Source: Bacteroidales bacterium
GTDB taxonomy: Bacteria > Bacteroidota > Bacteroidia > Bacteroidales > UBA932
Direction: 5' to 3'
Assembly (NCBI GenBank): GCA_004554455.1
Contig: SFMG01000004.1
Location: 1 to 64,000, forward strand
Length of the DNA: 64,000 nucleotides
Position numbers and translations under genes: made by a program. The notes beneath the pieces were generated by a model. It ran no database searches. It worked only from the letters and a program-made list of their open reading frames with translations, and had not been told where the DNA came from. This document shows, piece after piece, positions 17,172-26,258 of this stretch. Positions within the stretch are counted from its first letter, which is position 1. The number at the start of each line of letters is the position of its first letter.

Positions 17172-20100
17172 ATGCCTACTTATAACAAAGACAATAAGGC
17201 TAAAAGCAACTTCGAGAAGATCAGCATTTCACTCGCTTCTCCGGAAGACATCAAAGGAAGGTCATCCGGAGAGGTGCTGAAACCTGAGACCGTCAACTAC
17301 AGGACTTACAAGCCTGAAAGGGACGGACTCTTCTGCGAGAAGATCTTCGGTCCTACCAAGGACTACGAGTGCCACTGCGGTAAGTACAAGAGAATACGCT
17401 ACCGCGGCATCGTCTGCGACCGCTGCGGTGTCGAGGTTACGGAGAAGAAGGTCCGAAGGGAAAGGATGGGTCACATAGAGCTCACCGTTCCTGTAGCCCA
17501 CATCTGGTACTTCAAGTCAGCTCCAAACAAGATCGCCGCTCTGCTCGGAATTCCTTCCAAGAAACTCGAACAGGTCATCTACTACGAGAAATACATAGTC
17601 CTCAACCAGGGCGCATCGAACTATCCTAAGCTCGAGCTCCTCAGCGAAGAGGAATATCTCGACGTTCTCGCAGACCTTCCGAACAACGGCAACCTCCCTG
17701 ACGAGGATGAGAACAAGTTCAGGGCAAAGATGGGCGCAGAGGCTATATACGACCTGCTCAAGGAAGTGGACATCGACGAACTCGCCAAGAGTCTTCGCGC
17801 AAGCATGGTTACCGACAGGTCACAGCAGCGCAGGACCGAGGCCCTCAAGAGACTGAGCGTTGTGAAGTGGTTCCAGGAGTCCAAGGGAATTAACCGTCCT
17901 GAATGGATGATTCTCAAGGTCATCCCTGTCACCCCTCCTGAGCTCCGTCCTCTCGTTCCGCTGGACGGCGGCCGCTTCGCCACTTCAGACCTGAACGACC
18001 TCTACAGAAGGGTGATCATCAGGAACAACCGTCTGAAGAGACTCATCGAGATCAAGGCGCCGGAAGTAATACTGCGCAACGAGAAGCGAATGCTTCAGGA
18101 AGCCGTGGACTCCCTGTTCGACAACTCCAAGAAGTCCAACGCCGTCAAGAGCGAGGCCAACAGGGCTCTCAAGTCCCTGTCCGACTCTCTCAAAGGCAAG
18201 CAGGGCCGTTTCCGTCAGAACCTCCTCGGAAAGCGTGTCGATTACTCCGCACGTTCCGTCATCGTCGTAGGTCCTGAACTGAATATGCACGAGTGCGGTC
18301 TGCCTAAGTATATGGCTGCCGAGCTCTACAAGCCGTTCATCATCCGCAAGCTCATCGAGCGCGGAATCGTGAAGACGGTCAAGTCCGCAAAGAAGATCGT
18401 GGACCGTCAGGATCCGGTCATCTGGGACATACTCGAGAACGTGATGAAAGGTCATCCGGTTCTGCTGAACCGTGCACCTACCCTTCACCGTCTCGGTATC
18501 CAGGCTTTCCAGCCGAGGATGATCGAGGGCAAGGCCATTCAGCTGCACCCGCTCGCATGTACGGCATTCAACGCCGACTTCGACGGTGACCAGATGGCTG
18601 TGCACCTCCCTCTCGGCAACGCTGCCATACTCGAGGCCCAGCTGCTGATGCTCGGTTCGCACAACATCCTCAACCCTGCCAACGGTACCCCTATCACCGT
18701 GCCTTCACAGGATATGGTGCTCGGTCTTTACTACATCACCAAGATCAGACCGGGTGCAAAGGGTGAGGGAATGAGGTTCTACGGACCTAAGGAAGTCATT
18801 ATCGCACTCAACGAGAAGGCCATAGAGATTCACGCCAAGATATCCGTGAGGATGCCTGTGGACAAGATGAATCCTGAGGCCGGCACCCATATGGTAGAGA
18901 CCAGCCCGGGACGTATCATCGTCAACGAGCTTGTTCCTGACAAGGTGCCGTACATCAACGAGGTGCTCTCCAAGAAGTCCCTCCGCAAGATCATATCCGT
19001 GGTAATCAAGAACACCGGTATCTCACGTACCGCCCAGTTCCTCGACGACATCAAGAACCTCGGATACACCATGGCCTTCAAGGGAGGTCTGTCCTTCAAC
19101 CTCGGTGACGTTATCATCCCTGGCGAGAAAGACAGAATGATCGAGGACGGCTACAAGAAGGTCGCCGAGATCAAGAGCAACTTCGAGATGGGCTTCATCA
19201 CCAACAACGAGCGCTACAACAAGGTCATCGACCTCTGGACCTCCATCGACAACAAGCTTCAGAGGATAGTGGAGGAGCAGATTTCCGCTGACCAGCAGGG
19301 CTTCAACCCTGTGTATATGATGCTCGACTCCGGAGCCCGCGGTTCCATAGGCCAGATCAAGCAGCTCTGCGGTATGCGAGGCCTTATGGCCAAGCCTCAG
19401 AAGTCCGGCGGACAGGGCCACGACACCATCGAGAACCCGGTTATCAGCAACCTTAAGGAGGGTATGTCCGTGCTCGAGTACTTCATCGGTACCCACGGTG
19501 CCCGCAAGGGTCTTGCCGATACCGCCCTCAAGACTGCGGATGCAGGTTACCTGACCCGTCGTCTGGTGGACGTATCCCACGACGTGATTATCAACGAAGA
19601 GGACTGCGGCACCCTCAGGGGACTTATCGCAACCGCCATCAAGAGCAAGGATGAGGTTGTGGAATCCCTCGGAGACCGTATCCTCGGCCGTGTACCTGTA
19701 CACAACATATACAACCCTCTTGACGGACAGCTCATCGTGGCTTCCGGCGAGGAGATCACCGAAGAGAAGGCCGCTCTCATCGAGTCGCTGCCTATCGAAC
19801 AGGTGGAGATACGTTCCGTGCTCACCTGCGAGTCCCGCAAGGGAGTCTGCGCAAAGTGCTACGGACGCAACCTCGCAACCAGCCGCATGGTTGAGAAAGG
19901 TGAGGTTGTCGGCGTGATCGCCGCACAGTCCATCGGTGAGCCTGGTACCCAGCTGACACTGCGTACCTTCCACGCCGGCGGTGTGGCCGGTGGTGAAGTT
20001 GCAGACAACAGCATCGAGTCCAAGTACGACGGCAAGCTAGAGTTCAGCGAGCTCAGGACCATAGAAAGGGAAAGCGAGAACGGAGTGGAGACCGTTGTGG

Positions 20101-21416
20101 TCAGCCGTACCACGGAACTCAAGATCGTGGACGAGAACACCGGCATCACCTTCTCCCAGTACGATATCCCTTACGGTTCCGTTCTCTTCAAGCAGGACGG
20201 TGCCAAGGTCAGCAAGAAGGATCTTATCTGCGAATGGGATGCCTACAACGCAATCACCATTGCCGAGTCAGCCGGTATCGCCAGGTACGAGAACATGGTT
20301 GACGGCATCACCTTCCGTGAGGAGATTGCCGACGAGTATTCCCTCAACCGCGACAAGGTCATCATCGCCTCCCAGGACAAGACCAAGAACCCTGCCCTCA
20401 CCATACTCTCCGAGACCGGTGAGATCATCAAGACCTTCAACCTCCCTGTCAATGCCCACGTAATGGTGGCAGACGGCGCTCAGGTCAAGGTCGGTGACAT
20501 CATCATCAAGATTCCTCGCGCAGTCGGCAAGTCCGGTGACATCACCGGCGGTCTGCCACGAGTTACAGAGCTCTTCGAAGCCCGCAACCCATCCAACCCG
20601 GCCATCGTCACCGAAATCAACGGTGAGGTCAGCCTGGGCAAGATCAAGCGAGGCAACCAGGAGATTATCGTGCGCAACCGCTCAGGTGTCGAGAAATCCT
20701 ATCTCGTGCCTATGTCCAAGCAGATACTCGTTCAGGAGAACGACTACGTAAGGGCCGGAACCCGTCTTTCCGACGGCGCCGTATCCCCTACCGACATTCT
20801 CAACATACTCGGTCCTATCAAGGTTCAGGAGTACATCGTGAATGAGGTTCAGGAGGTTTACCGTCTGCAGGGCGTGAAGATCAATGACAAGCACTTCGAG
20901 ATCATCGTACGCCAGATGATGAGAAAGGTGAAGATCAACGATCCGGGCGACACCGATTTCCTCCAGGAGGAGCTCGTGGACAAGTGGGTATTCATGGATA
21001 CCAACGACAATATCTACGGCAAGTACTTCGTCGAGGACAATGGCGACTCCGAGAAGTTCAACATCGGTGACATCATCAGCGCAAGGGATCTCCGCAGCGA
21101 GAACTCCTCACTTGACCGCCAGGGTCTGCGTATGATGGCCGTACGCGAGGCCAAGCCGGCCACCGCAAGCCAGGTACTCCAGGGTATCACAAGGGCTGCA
21201 CTGAAGACCAACAGCTTCATCTCCGCAGCTTCCTTCCAGGAGACCACCAAGGTGCTCAGCGAGGCAGCGATACGCGGTCGCGTCGATACTCTCGAAGGCC
21301 TCAAGGAGAACGTCATCTGCGGACACGCAATTCCGGCCGGTACCGGTCAGAAAGAGTTCCAGGAGATTCTCGTCACTCCGGTAGAGGACATCAAGAACGA
21401 ATTGGAGGAACTTTAA
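17172..21416 (+). CDS. rpoC: DNA-directed RNA polymerase subunit beta'
   Basis: A 1414-residue catalytic subunit. The N-terminal zinc site is CHCGKYKRIRYRGIVCDRCG, the catalytic magnesium loop is NADFDGDQMAVHLPL with Asp469, Asp471 and Asp473, and the second zinc site is CESRKGVCAKCYG. The bridge-helix and trigger-loop region includes SIGEPGTQLTLRTFHAGG. The C-terminal half continues to ILVTPVEDIKNELEEL. A strong terminator begins 25 bases after the stop and ends the long ribosomal/polymerase block. Confidence 0.99.
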   Translation: MPTYNKDNKAKSNFEKISISLASPEDIKGRSSGEVLKPETVNYRTYKPERDGLFCEKIFGPTKDYECHCGKYKRIRYRGIVCDRCGVEVTEKKVRRERMGHIELTVPVAHIWYFKSAPNKIAALLGIPSKKLEQVIYYEKYIVLNQGASNYPKLELLSEEEYLDVLADLPNNGNLPDEDENKFRAKMGAEAIYDLLKEVDIDELAKSLRASMVTDRSQQRRTEALKRLSVVKWFQESKGINRPEWMILKVIPVTPPELRPLVPLDGGRFATSDLNDLYRRVIIRNNRLKRLIEIKAPEVILRNEKRMLQEAVDSLFDNSKKSNAVKSEANRALKSLSDSLKGKQGRFRQNLLGKRVDYSARSVIVVGPELNMHECGLPKYMAAELYKPFIIRKLIERGIVKTVKSAKKIVDRQDPVIWDILENVMKGHPVLLNRAPTLHRLGIQAFQPRMIEGKAIQLHPLACTAFNADFDGDQMAVHLPLGNAAILEAQLLMLGSHNILNPANGTPITVPSQDMVLGLYYITKIRPGAKGEGMRFYGPKEVIIALNEKAIEIHAKISVRMPVDKMNPEAGTHMVETSPGRIIVNELVPDKVPYINEVLSKKSLRKIISVVIKNTGISRTAQFLDDIKNLGYTMAFKGGLSFNLGDVIIPGEKDRMIEDGYKKVAEIKSNFEMGFITNNERYNKVIDLWTSIDNKLQRIVEEQISADQQGFNPVYMMLDSGARGSIGQIKQLCGMRGLMAKPQKSGGQGHDTIENPVISNLKEGMSVLEYFIGTHGARKGLADTALKTADAGYLTRRLVDVSHDVIINEEDCGTLRGLIATAIKSKDEVVESLGDRILGRVPVHNIYNPLDGQLIVASGEEITEEKAALIESLPIEQVEIRSVLTCESRKGVCAKCYGRNLATSRMVEKGEVVGVIAAQSIGEPGTQLTLRTFHAGGVAGGEVADNSIESKYDGKLEFSELRTIERESENGVETVVVSRTTELKIVDENTGITFSQYDIPYGSVLFKQDGAKVSKKDLICEWDAYNAITIAESAGIARYENMVDGITFREEIADEYSLNRDKVIIASQDKTKNPALTILSETGEIIKTFNLPVNAHVMVADGAQVKVGDIIIKIPRAVGKSGDITGGLPRVTELFEARNPSNPAIVTEINGEVSLGKIKRGNQEIIVRNRSGVEKSYLVPMSKQILVQENDYVRAGTRLSDGAVSPTDILNILGPIKVQEYIVNEVQEVYRLQGVKINDKHFEIIVRQMMRKVKINDPGDTDFLQEELVDKWVFMDTNDNIYGKYFVEDNGDSEKFNIGDIISARDLRSENSSLDRQGLRMMAVREAKPATASQVLQGITRAALKTNSFISAASFQETTKVLSEAAIRGRVDTLEGLKENVICGHAIPAGTGQKEFQEILVTPVEDIKNELEEL

Positions 21417-21440
21417 GCTTCCTTCAGGCATATATGAAAA

Positions 21441-21468
21441 AGGCACCCGGGCGGGTGCCTTTTTTTTC
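21441..21468 (+). terminator. Rho-independent terminator of rpoBC
   Basis: AGGCACCC and GGGTGCCT pair across a short GGGC-rich loop, followed by an eight-T run. The minus-strand lipoprotein gene ends at 21474, so read on the other strand the hairpin could also serve that gene, although the A-run there is shorter. Confidence 0.92.
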
Positions 21469-21473
21469 GTTCG

Positions 21474-23423
21474 CTACTCTGCTTGCTCCAGACGGCGCAG
21501 GGTCTCCAGGCGGAAGGCGCCGGGCCAGGCTACGAGCCAGTCGTTGATACGCGTTGGAAGATGTCCGTCCACAGGGGAAGAGAAAACATTGCCGAACTGC
21601 CAGTGGCACTGGAAATAGGCCTCATTCTGGCTGCCGGCAGGCCGCGTCAGGGAATTGACCGAAAGACTGCCGTCAGAAATCATCTGGCAGGAGGCCCTCC
21701 AGATGGCATCCGCCTTCTGCGCCCACTGGGGATCGCCGCTCAGACGGGACAGCTCGTACCACTCAGGCACCCAGAGGCAGGCATAATGGTCCAGATGGTG
21801 GTGCTGGACGGAGACTGAGGTCATTCCCAGGGTATGGAAATCATATTGCCGCATCTGGTCTCCCTCCGGATAGACAGCATTGTAATGCCATAGCCAGGTG
21901 GAGAGGTAATAGGAGCAGAGCACGGCCTCGTCCAGATAGCGTCTGTCGCCGCAGATGCGGTAGAGCCCGAGGGCAGCACGGAGTATGGTTATGGCGGACT
22001 CCTTGTCTATGCACCATGTGTCGAGGGCGCCGGCGGTGGTATAACCATCCCTCATCAGTTCCCCTGCGTAGTGGTCATAGGCCTTCAGGGCAGACTGCAG
22101 ATACTCCTCTTTGCCACTGAGCTCATAGGCTTTCAGCATAGGGTAAAGCAGGAAACAGCCGACCGTACCGTCGCGCACTATCATTGATCCGTCGGCCTTC
22201 CAGCCCCTCGCATAGCAGCCCCTCCCGTCCTGGTGGGCAAGTGCGAAGTCGCAGATGCCGTAGGCAATATCCAGATAGTTTTCCCTCTCGAAGCCGCATT
22301 TGCGGGCCAGATCGTATGCCTCGAAATAATTCATTGCGGTCGTGCCGAGATTGCAGGCGTCCATCAGCGGCTCCTTGCCGTAAAGGATGGAGTCGAAATG
22401 GGTGATGAAGAGGCCGTTCTCCAGAGGGCAGTGCTCCGCCCAGCAGTCCAGGCAGGCCATTGCCTTTTCAAGGGAGCTGCTGTCACCGCAATGCAGGTAG
22501 TCGGTCAGAAGCGAATTGGATATGCTTATGTTCTGACCGCACCAGCCGGACTCGTAGCGGTTGCGATGACGCTGCTCAAAGTGGTCTCCATAGCGCTGAA
22601 GGCCTATGCTGAAGCCCCTGAAGCAGTCTTCCTCAGCCCAGAGACTCTCCTTGAAATAACGTACCCCCAGCTTGCGTATTTCCTCCCTGTCCACTTCCGG
22701 CGCATAGTCTTCGGGAGCAATCTTTGCCCAGGCCCTGTCCAGGAAATGGCGGTACGCGGCGTGGTTCTTCTCCAGCGGACTCACGCAGAGATACATCACC
22801 AGACTGTGGCTCTCCCCTTTCTTCAGAGAAATGCAGCGTGCCCAGGGCTCCGCATATCTGTCTCTCGACACATAGTAGCTCGGCTGCTCCTGTTCCGGCC
22901 AGAGCAGGCAATGCCTGAATATGCTGTCGCAAGGCTCGGCGGAGCAGGAATATGCGTTCCCCTCCCCTTCCGGGACGTCTCCCCAGCTCGCAACGGCAAA
23001 GTCCCGTCCCTCGCTGTAAACGGCCCCCGGCACCGGCGTGCGGAGATAGGACCAGGTCCGGAACACTCCGTTTTCCTCTGCGCCCTTGGGCTCCAGTCCC
23101 CTGCCCCAGTGATTGCCGTTATAGGAAACGGAGGGAATCATCCACCAGGACACAGGGCTTCCGTGCACGAAGGCCGCCTTTACCCAGGCGCTGTCCACGT
23201 CCTCCTCCGCCTTGAAGTTCCACTCCAGCCTCAGACACGAGGCGTCCTCGCGCGAAACCTCCAGATCATATACAATGCCCGGAGCGCATACGGCCTCTAG
23301 CCGGCCCAGTTCCTCCCCGTCACAAGTCACAACCCCGTCGCTGCCGCAACGCAGGCCGGATTGGCAGGAAAGCATCGCGGGCATCAGCAGCAGTGAGAGA
23401 CAAAAAAAATTTCTTGCGGTCAT
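21474..23423 (-). CDS. Secreted lipoprotein with an alpha/alpha-toroid, glycosidase-like fold
   Basis: A 649-residue protein of unknown function. A lipoprotein signal peptide ends LLLMPAMLSCQSG, so it should be anchored in an envelope membrane. The N-terminal third is beta-rich; residues from about 300 contain repeated helix pairs with aromatic and acidic residues typical of (alpha/alpha)6 glycoside hydrolases and lyases (FITHFDSILYGKEP, NLGTTAMNYFEAYDLARKCG, DGYTTAGALDTWCIDKESA, FHTLGMTSVSVQHHHLDHYA). I chose the ATG at 23423 because it gives the signal peptide and follows a TATATTTG box; longer in-frame starts add unrelated sequence. No partner gene gives a substrate. An acidic pair suitable for catalysis cannot be pinned down by eye. 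Confidence 0.8.
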   Translation of the reverse strand: MTARNFFCLSLLLMPAMLSCQSGLRCGSDGVVTCDGEELGRLEAVCAPGIVYDLEVSREDASCLRLEWNFKAEEDVDSAWVKAAFVHGSPVSWWMIPSVSYNGNHWGRGLEPKGAEENGVFRTWSYLRTPVPGAVYSEGRDFAVASWGDVPEGEGNAYSCSAEPCDSIFRHCLLWPEQEQPSYYVSRDRYAEPWARCISLKKGESHSLVMYLCVSPLEKNHAAYRHFLDRAWAKIAPEDYAPEVDREEIRKLGVRYFKESLWAEEDCFRGFSIGLQRYGDHFEQRHRNRYESGWCGQNISISNSLLTDYLHCGDSSSLEKAMACLDCWAEHCPLENGLFITHFDSILYGKEPLMDACNLGTTAMNYFEAYDLARKCGFERENYLDIAYGICDFALAHQDGRGCYARGWKADGSMIVRDGTVGCFLLYPMLKAYELSGKEEYLQSALKAYDHYAGELMRDGYTTAGALDTWCIDKESAITILRAALGLYRICGDRRYLDEAVLCSYYLSTWLWHYNAVYPEGDQMRQYDFHTLGMTSVSVQHHHLDHYACLWVPEWYELSRLSGDPQWAQKADAIWRASCQMISDGSLSVNSLTRPAGSQNEAYFQCHWQFGNVFSSPVDGHLPTRINDWLVAWPGAFRLETLRRLEQAE

Positions 23424-23439
23424 AGAATAGTCTTTGCGA

Positions 23440-23447
23440 CAAATATA
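23440..23447 (-). promoter_or_regulatory. -7 element (TATATTTG) of the lipoprotein gene
   Basis: On the minus strand TATATTTG lies 16 bases before the ATG at 23423. It overlaps the divergent promoter region of the gene at 23488, so the two may compete for polymerase. Confidence 0.45.
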
Positions 23448-23450
23448 ATG

Positions 23451-23458
23451 TATCTTTG
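23451..23458 (+). promoter_or_regulatory. -7 element (TATCTTTG) of the VTC cassette
   Basis: TATCTTTG fits TAnnTTTG and gives a leader of about 25 bases to the ATG at 23488. It is the only promoter seen before the four-gene cassette ending at 26258. Confidence 0.5.
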
Positions 23459-23487
23459 CCTGCGTTACCCATAATATTTTGTCATAT

Positions 23488-23916
23488 ATGCACAAACTGA
23501 TCACCATACTGGCCACATTCGTTTTTTCCTTCGCGATGCTGGGGGCGCAGGAGCTCGACCCGGCTACACTGGCTAAGCGCGACGCAAGGCGCAATCTCAC
23601 TGTGAAGCAGTGGAATACCGACGCAAAGACCAAGACGCGCTGGCTGGACAGGGTGACCACCTACGACCACGAAGGACGCAAGATCGAAGAGATCGAATAT
23701 GCATCCTACGGACAGAAGTGGCGCCAGACCTACGAATACGGAGCGAACGGCCGCGTCGTCAAGGAGGTCGAATACGACGACAGGAACAAACCCGTATATA
23801 TACGTAAATACGAGTGGAACGAAGACGGGACGAAAAAGAAGCAATATAACTACGCGCCGAACGGCAAACTGCTGACCATCAAGGTTTTCGAATATATATT
23901 CACGGATCCCGAATAA
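23488..23916 (+). CDS. Small secreted protein with YD/RHS-like repeats
   Basis: A 142-residue protein not assigned to a named family. A signal peptide covers about residues 1-20 (ILATFVFSFAMLGAQ). The mature part holds three to four short beta-hairpin-like units of the pattern Y-x-x-x-G-x-x-x-x-x-x-E-Y: YDHEGRKIEEIEY, YEYGANGRVVKEVEY, YEWNEDGTKKKQYNY and YAPNGKLLTIKVFEY. These recall YD/RHS or MORN-like repeats of secreted proteins. The ATG at 23488 gives a clean signal peptide; an in-frame TTG three codons earlier adds nothing. The stop overlaps the start of the VTC-domain gene by one base, so it probably belongs to that cassette. Confidence 0.72.
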   Translation: MHKLITILATFVFSFAMLGAQELDPATLAKRDARRNLTVKQWNTDAKTKTRWLDRVTTYDHEGRKIEEIEYASYGQKWRQTYEYGANGRVVKEVEYDDRNKPVYIRKYEWNEDGTKKKQYNYAPNGKLLTIKVFEYIFTDPE

Positions 23917-24683
23917 TGAAGGCGCTGGAACGCTTCCGGAGTATCGGCCTGGACGAAATGGATGGCATACGCCTGATGAACCGCGTTGACACCAAATTCG
24001 TGACGACGGACGCGATGCTGGAAGAAATATTGCTCAGGGCGGAGAGCGAATACCGGGTGCTGGAGATAGACGGCATACGGATGAGCGCCTATGACACCCT
24101 CTACTACGACACTGCGGATCTGGAGATGTATATGGCTCACCACAACCGCAGGCTGAGACGCTACAAAGTGCGCACAAGGACCTACCTCAACTCCGGAGAG
24201 AGTTTTCTGGAAATCAAGAGAAAGAACAACAGGGGGCGCACAAAGAAAAAAAGGATACGCATAGACGGGGAGCTGTTCCGGGACTTCTCTGCGGATAGGG
24301 AGGCCTGCAGCTTTCTCAGAGAGCGCAGCCCCTATCTCGCCTCACAGTTGACTGCGGGCGTATCCACCGCCTTCAGGCGCATCACCCTGGTGAACAATGC
24401 CAAGACCGAGAGACTGACCATAGACAGGAATCTGCAGTTCAGGAACCTGCGTACGGGAAAGGAGGCCTCGCTGGGAGATGCCGTCATAATCGAACTCAAG
24501 CAGGACGGGCTCTGTCCCTCAGCTATGAAGGACATACTCCTCGACCTGAGAGTCAAGTCCTTGAGGGTAAGCAAATACTGTATTGGAACTGTCCTGACCG
24601 ACCCCGGAGTGCGCCATGGGCGCTTCATCCCGAAGATCAGGGCTATAGAAAAGATAAGCGATAAAATACTGCTGGAAAGATGA
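23916..24683 (+). CDS. VTC-domain protein, polyphosphate polymerase-like
   Basis: A 255-residue cytoplasmic protein of the VTC/CYTH tunnel-fold superfamily, whose yeast member makes polyphosphate from ATP. The basic tunnel residues are visible: MNRVDTKF near residue 22, YDTLYYDTADLEMY, RRYKVRTRTY, FLEIKRKNNRGRTKKKR and VIIELKQDG. Acidic residues suitable for metal binding occur in the LEIK and IELK strands. The stop overlaps the next start (ATGA), so it is translationally coupled to a DUF4956 membrane protein. VTC-DUF4956 pairs are common in bacteria. Polyphosphate synthesis is inferred from family; some bacterial members remain untested. Confidence 0.88.
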   Translation: MKALERFRSIGLDEMDGIRLMNRVDTKFVTTDAMLEEILLRAESEYRVLEIDGIRMSAYDTLYYDTADLEMYMAHHNRRLRRYKVRTRTYLNSGESFLEIKRKNNRGRTKKKRIRIDGELFRDFSADREACSFLRERSPYLASQLTAGVSTAFRRITLVNNAKTERLTIDRNLQFRNLRTGKEASLGDAVIIELKQDGLCPSAMKDILLDLRVKSLRVSKYCIGTVLTDPGVRHGRFIPKIRAIEKISDKILLER

Positions 24684-25402
24684 TACTTCAAATGCCGGAT
24701 TTCGATCCTACCATAGCCGAAGAGTTCGGTTATGCTGTGACCAACGGAACGACATTCCTGGGCGTTCCCCTTATGGAGACCACCAACCTGCTGAACCTGC
24801 TGCTGCGCTTCGCATTCAACCTGCTGGTGAGCTGGGTGATAGTCAAGCTTCTGTACTACCGCAAGTCGGGGCGCAAGGAGTACTGCCTGACCTTCCTGGC
24901 ATTCTCCACCGCGATGTTCCTGCTGATTTTCCTGCTCGAGAGCGTGAAGCTGCAGATAGGACTGACCCTGGGCCTGTTCGCCATTTTCGGAGTCATACGC
25001 TACCGCACCGAGACCGTGCCGGTCAGGGAGATGACCTACCTCTTCGTCATCATAGCGGTGGCGGTCATCAACGGCCTCGCCCTGAACATTTCCTATGCCG
25101 AGCTGGTGATTGCGAACCTGCTTATGGTGGCCCTGCTCGCCCTGCTGGAGCGTCGCCACAAAGGTGACCTGTCCACCAAGATAGTGCTTTACGACCGCAT
25201 CGCCAACATAGTGCCGGAAAAACGCGCGGAACTCATCGCCGACCTCGAGCAGCGCCTCGGAGTCAAAGTCGAGGACTTGGAGATAGGCAGCGTGGACTTC
25301 CTCAAGGACTCCGCCTGGATCAAGGTGCGCTACCATCTGGAGAAAGGCGCTGTCAACAGCATAGACCATATTACCCGGGAAAGGGATTTCAACGATAACT
25401 GA
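24680..25402 (+). CDS. DUF4956 membrane protein
   Basis: A 240-residue inner-membrane protein with about four helices (residues 35-60, 70-90, 95-125 and 130-155) and a cytoplasmic C-terminal domain of about 80 residues. The family signature IRYRTETVPVREMTYLFV is present. DUF4956 proteins have no proven role but are repeatedly found beside VTC-domain proteins; a scaffold or product channel for the polymerase is a reasonable guess. It overlaps the VTC gene by 4 bases and is followed one base later by a DUF2490 gene. Confidence 0.85.
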   Translation: MILQMPDFDPTIAEEFGYAVTNGTTFLGVPLMETTNLLNLLLRFAFNLLVSWVIVKLLYYRKSGRKEYCLTFLAFSTAMFLLIFLLESVKLQIGLTLGLFAIFGVIRYRTETVPVREMTYLFVIIAVAVINGLALNISYAELVIANLLMVALLALLERRHKGDLSTKIVLYDRIANIVPEKRAELIADLEQRLGVKVEDLEIGSVDFLKDSAWIKVRYHLEKGAVNSIDHITRERDFNDN

Positions 25403-25403
25403 G

Positions 25404-26258
25404 ATGAAAAGAGTTTTAGCCATAGCCGTCTGCCTCCTGGCCCTGAGCCTGAGCGCAGCCGCGCAGATAGATGAGCCCGTAGAATACGATTTCCGCGGCA
25501 GAATCTCTGCGGAGATTGACAAGAGAATCGTGAGCGGCTTCCACATCAGCCTGTCCGAGGAGTTCAGGATGAAAGACAATTTCACGGCCGTGGACCGTTT
25601 CTACACCAGTCTGGGCCTGTCCTACAAACCCTGTCCTTACTTCAAGCTGGGTCTTAGCTATACCCTGATGAACATACACGACTGGTCGTCGGACAGCGAA
25701 AGCTGGTCCTGGAAGATGCGCCACAGAACCAGTCTGGACCTGAGCGGAATGTACAGGACAGGCAATCTGAAGTTCAACCTGAGGGAACGTCTGCAGTACA
25801 CCTACAAGATGGGAGAGATGAACACCTACCAGAGCCCGCGTAACGAACTGATGCTGCGCAGCCGGCTGAAAATCTCATACGAGTTCCAGTCCAAGCCGGT
25901 GGAGCCGTATTTTTCCGTGGAGCTCAGGAATACGCTCAACGCCGTCAGCTACAGTTCCTACACCCACACAATCGAGCCCGGGGACAATGTACTGTACAAC
26001 GACGCCTACATCAGCCGCGTCCGTCTGCAGCCGGGCGTGAGCTGGCGGCTGTCCCGCCGCAGCTCCCTGGACTTCTACCTGCTGGGAGACTATGTATTCG
26101 AAAAGGACTATGACGCCAACAAGCAGGGCGACTTGAAGTTCTACAAAAACGAGAGTGGGGAGTATGTGTATGACGGAAACGGCAACCAGCTCTACTGCAT
26201 ATTCTACGAGCGCGGCTGGCACTTCTCCCTGGGCATAGGCTATAGCTTCGCCTTCTAG
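25404..26258 (+). CDS. DUF2490-type outer-membrane beta-barrel protein
   Basis: A 284-residue exported protein with a signal peptide (LAIAVCLLALSLSAAAQ) and a succession of alternating, aromatic-rich strands ending in Phe (HFSLGIGYSFAF), as expected of an outer-membrane barrel. Strands such as FHISLSEEFRMKDNFTAV, KLGLSYTLMNIHDWS and DFYLLGDYVFEKDY fit DUF2490. Function unknown. It is the last gene of the VTC/DUF4956 cassette and overlaps the convergent miaA gene by 4 bases. The link to polyphosphate is by context only. Confidence 0.8.
   Translation: MKRVLAIAVCLLALSLSAAAQIDEPVEYDFRGRISAEIDKRIVSGFHISLSEEFRMKDNFTAVDRFYTSLGLSYKPCPYFKLGLSYTLMNIHDWSSDSESWSWKMRHRTSLDLSGMYRTGNLKFNLRERLQYTYKMGEMNTYQSPRNELMLRSRLKISYEFQSKPVEPYFSVELRNTLNAVSYSSYTHTIEPGDNVLYNDAYISRVRLQPGVSWRLSRRSSLDFYLLGDYVFEKDYDANKQGDLKFYKNESGEYVYDGNGNQLYCIFYERGWHFSLGIGYSFAF

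Noticed and set aside
23424..23660. Upstream extension of the 21474-23423 lipoprotein gene
   Set aside because: The added 79 residues have no homology features and would bury the lipoprotein signal peptide, and they cross the divergent promoter.
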